64,000 bases of DNA, from positions 1 to 64,000 of the forward strand of contig CAZCDS010000020.1 in the NCBI GenBank assembly GCA_964497585.1, given 5' to 3'. A model generated the notes under the pieces. That model saw only the letters and a list, made by a program, of their open reading frames with translations. It was not told the DNA's origin and made no database searches. Source of the DNA: CAZCDS01 sp964497585. Its GTDB lineage: Bacteria > Desulfobacterota > Desulfomonilia > Desulfomonilales > Desulfomonilaceae. A program made the position numbers and the translations under genes. Of the stretch, positions 62,611 through 64,000 are shown piece by piece; within the stretch, counting starts at the first letter, position 1, and each line of letters begins with the position of its first letter.

Positions 62611-63408
62611 CTACTTCTTGGCACCGGAGTTACGCAGCAATCGGACGACCTCCCCATGTCCTTCCGACCGGGCGAGGTCGAGCGCGGTCTTCTCATTGCT
62701 ATTCTTGAGATTCACTTTCGCTCCGCTCTCCAGGAGCGCCCTTACGGCCTCCAGGTGTCCCCGGGCCGAGGCGTGCATGAGAGCCGTCCAGCCCAGGGGC
62801 CCCGTAGCATTGACGTCCGCGCCCTTGGCGAGCAGCAACCTGACTACTTCCGCATGACCTTTCCAGGAAGCCCAGGTCAGGGCGCGGCCGCTGAAACCGC
62901 TCCTGTCAGGTGCATTGACGTCGGCGCCTCGCTCCAAGAGGAGCTTGACCACTGCAACTGTACCGTTAATGCAGGCCAGTTTGAGCGCCGTCATTCCCGA
63001 GTTGTTCCGGGCATTAACCCGGGCGCCCCGTTCCAACAGGAGAGCGACGACTTCCACACGGCCGAAGCGACATGCCTGCATGAGCGCGGTGCCGCCGACC
63101 GGGTCGACGGCGTTCACATCCGCTCCTCGTTCCAAGAGAAGCTTGACGACCAGGGGGTTTCCATTCCAGCAAGCCCATGTCAGGGGAAAACTGCCCGCGT
63201 ACGATGTGCCCCGGGAGTTCACGTCGGCTCCATCGTCGACCAGTCGTTTCACCTCGTGGAAGTCGCCGTTCCTCGCTGCCTTCGCTAGCGGGGTGAGCTC
63301 GGACTCATCGGGGGCCGAAGCGCATGGCCCGGGCAATAGGGCAAGAACAAGAAGCGCAGAAAGAAGGAAACCGAATTCCCCTGCCAACCGCACTTCGCAA
63401 GCGCACAT
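62611..63408 (-). CDS. Exported ankyrin-repeat protein
   Basis: The 265-residue protein has a signal peptide (LLSALLVLALLPGPCASA) and then six to seven ankyrin repeats covering nearly all of the mature protein, each with TAL(M)xA, G-x-x-x-VVxLLLERGADVN and loop residues. Repeat 1 reads PLAKAARNGDFHEVKRLV and the last ALDLARSEGHGEVVRLL. It should be a periplasmic protein-protein interaction scaffold; ankyrin proteins of this kind are sometimes linked to catalase or metal defence, but no partner is seen. Met at 63408 is chosen because it opens the signal peptide; the frame extends to 63744 without support. Confidence 0.88.
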   Translation of the reverse strand: MCACEVRLAGEFGFLLSALLVLALLPGPCASAPDESELTPLAKAARNGDFHEVKRLVDDGADVNSRGTSYAGSFPLTWACWNGNPLVVKLLLERGADVNAVDPVGGTALMQACRFGRVEVVALLLERGARVNARNNSGMTALKLACINGTVAVVKLLLERGADVNAPDRSGFSGRALTWASWKGHAEVVRLLLAKGADVNATGPLGWTALMHASARGHLEAVRALLESGAKVNLKNSNEKTALDLARSEGHGEVVRLLRNSGAKK

Positions 63409-63867
63409 ACCAGCGTACCTCGTGCCTGGCTGTTCATCCGACACGATTGTGCAACTCATGCATCGCCAATGCAACAGATTTGCGTCTTTCACGTGGCAGA
63501 GGAAGCGTCGAAAAACCGTAATCGGTTCCCAGTGGGCGTCGGCCGGACTCACGTCAACTTCCATGCTTTGAAAGGCACGATCCCAAGGCCCGCCTAACAG
63601 AAAAGTTCCCCGCGTTGCGACGGAGGGCACGGGCCCGCAGCGGCACGGCGTGCTGCGCGCCTGCTTTACCGACATGACAGAATTGTTCAGAGACAGTGCA
63701 ATGTCTCCTGTCGGTCTTTCCGACAAAATGGGATCGAATCTCATTCGTTCGAAAACGTATCAACGTGACCCACCCAAGATCACGGCACGGTTACGAATGG
63801 GGTGACAAAAAGCCTTGACCTCTTTGGAATCTTTTTGATAACGTGAACATGTGTAGTCCGTCAAAAG
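63409..63867. other. Spacer upstream of the ankyrin gene and the riboswitch
   Basis: About 460 bases. It holds the riboswitch promoter near its right end (63815-63842). Otherwise no gene is credible, although a long minus-strand frame is open over part of it. Confidence 0.4.
63815..63842 (+). promoter_or_regulatory. Sigma-70-type promoter of the riboswitch transcript
   Basis: TTGACC (63815-63820), a 16-base spacer and GATAAC (63837-63842) precede the cobalamin riboswitch by about 25 bases, the expected position. Confidence 0.6.
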
Positions 63868-64000
63868 AGAAAGTGCGAGAGCGGCTTTGGGGAAGACGGT
63901 GAAAGTCCGTCGCTGCCCCGCAGCTGTAACCGCTGACGAAATCCGCACGTATGCCACTGGCCTGCTCGGCCGGGAAGGCGCGGAGAGTAGAACGAAGCGG
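63868..64000 (+). ncRNA. Cobalamin riboswitch (runs off the window)
   Basis: The conserved core is plain: GGAAGACGGTGAAAGTCCGT, then GCCCCGCAGCTGTAACCG (the B12 box region), GCCACTGG and CCGGGAAGGCG, in the usual order. It binds adenosylcobalamin and represses the downstream gene, which lies outside the window and should be a B12 transport or synthesis gene (often btuB, cbi or nrd type). The 3' end and expression platform are cut off at 64000. Confidence 0.92.

Noticed and set aside
63409..63744. N-terminal extension of the ankyrin-repeat frame
   Set aside because: A signal peptide starts at 63408; sequence before it is Arg/Cys-rich without domain character.

Overview
The window looks like chromosomal DNA of a strictly anaerobic Desulfobacterota (former Deltaproteobacteria) species, probably a sulfate reducer or syntroph of the Syntrophobacterales/Desulfomonile type. 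This is inferred from gene content, not from a marker gene: a heterodisulfide reductase/MvhD/MetF-MetV cluster, a GcvH-like lipoyl protein, many radical SAM and cobalamin-linked proteins, two sigma-54 enhancer-binding proteins, a DUF1638 protein, and CbiM/NikL-type cobalt or nickel uptake parts. No rRNA, tRNA, CRISPR array or prophage was seen.

Layout. 1-4.7 kb: the edge of an IS481-like transposase, a badly decayed multipass membrane gene, and an intact Wzm/Wzt-type polysaccharide exporter. 4.7-6.2 kb is apparently non-coding with one palindromic repeat element. 6.2-12.4 kb: a sigma-54 activator diverges from a plus-strand gene series (TusA-like, cyclic-nucleotide-binding domain, FadH-like flavin/Fe-S reductase, PilZ-like/ribbon-helix-helix, DUF1638, glycine-rich zinc ribbon). 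The first gene of the series has a clear -24/-12 promoter, and four TGTTCAA repeats sit near the activator start. 12.9-17.6 kb: a DisA_N-like protein, an unknown gene, an orphan LivG/LivF pair and a cupin, closed by a perfect bidirectional terminator hairpin. 17.7-24.8 kb: an outer-membrane beta-barrel, a LysM protein, a 2-hydroxyacid dehydrogenase, a DUF2461 protein and small unknowns, including an exported protein with a Cys every ten residues.

24.9-36.4 kb: mannose-1-phosphate guanylyltransferase, two B12-binding radical SAM enzymes, a methyltransferase, an SGNH hydrolase, a PflA/PflX-like radical SAM protein, TruA, a B3/B4 protein, and PdxS/PdxT. 36.8-43.9 kb: the core energy-metabolism cluster on the minus strand, in transcription order metV, metF, hdrA, an hdrA-like/mvhD fusion, hdrC, hdrB, a gcvH-like gene and a small membrane protein. 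By family knowledge this should form a soluble complex that couples NADH or H2-derived electrons to methylene-tetrahydrofolate reduction or oxidation, possibly by flavin-based electron bifurcation. 44-49.3 kb: a zinc alcohol dehydrogenase, a four-repeat exported protein and a DsbD-like protein.

50-64 kb: a large REC-PAS-sigma54-Fis regulator follows the wreck of its probable histidine kinase. Then come RsmB, an RsbU/STAS/RsbW-like partner-switching trio, an MtfA-like peptidase, CbiM plus a NikL-like protein, a small exported protein with an in-frame TGA, an ankyrin-repeat protein, and a cobalamin riboswitch that runs off the right edge.

Gene decay is concentrated at a few points (0.1-2.3, 49.2, 52.7-53.6 and 55.5 kb). 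Start codons were chosen by ribosome-binding sites and family N-termini where possible; GTG and TTG starts are common in the operons.
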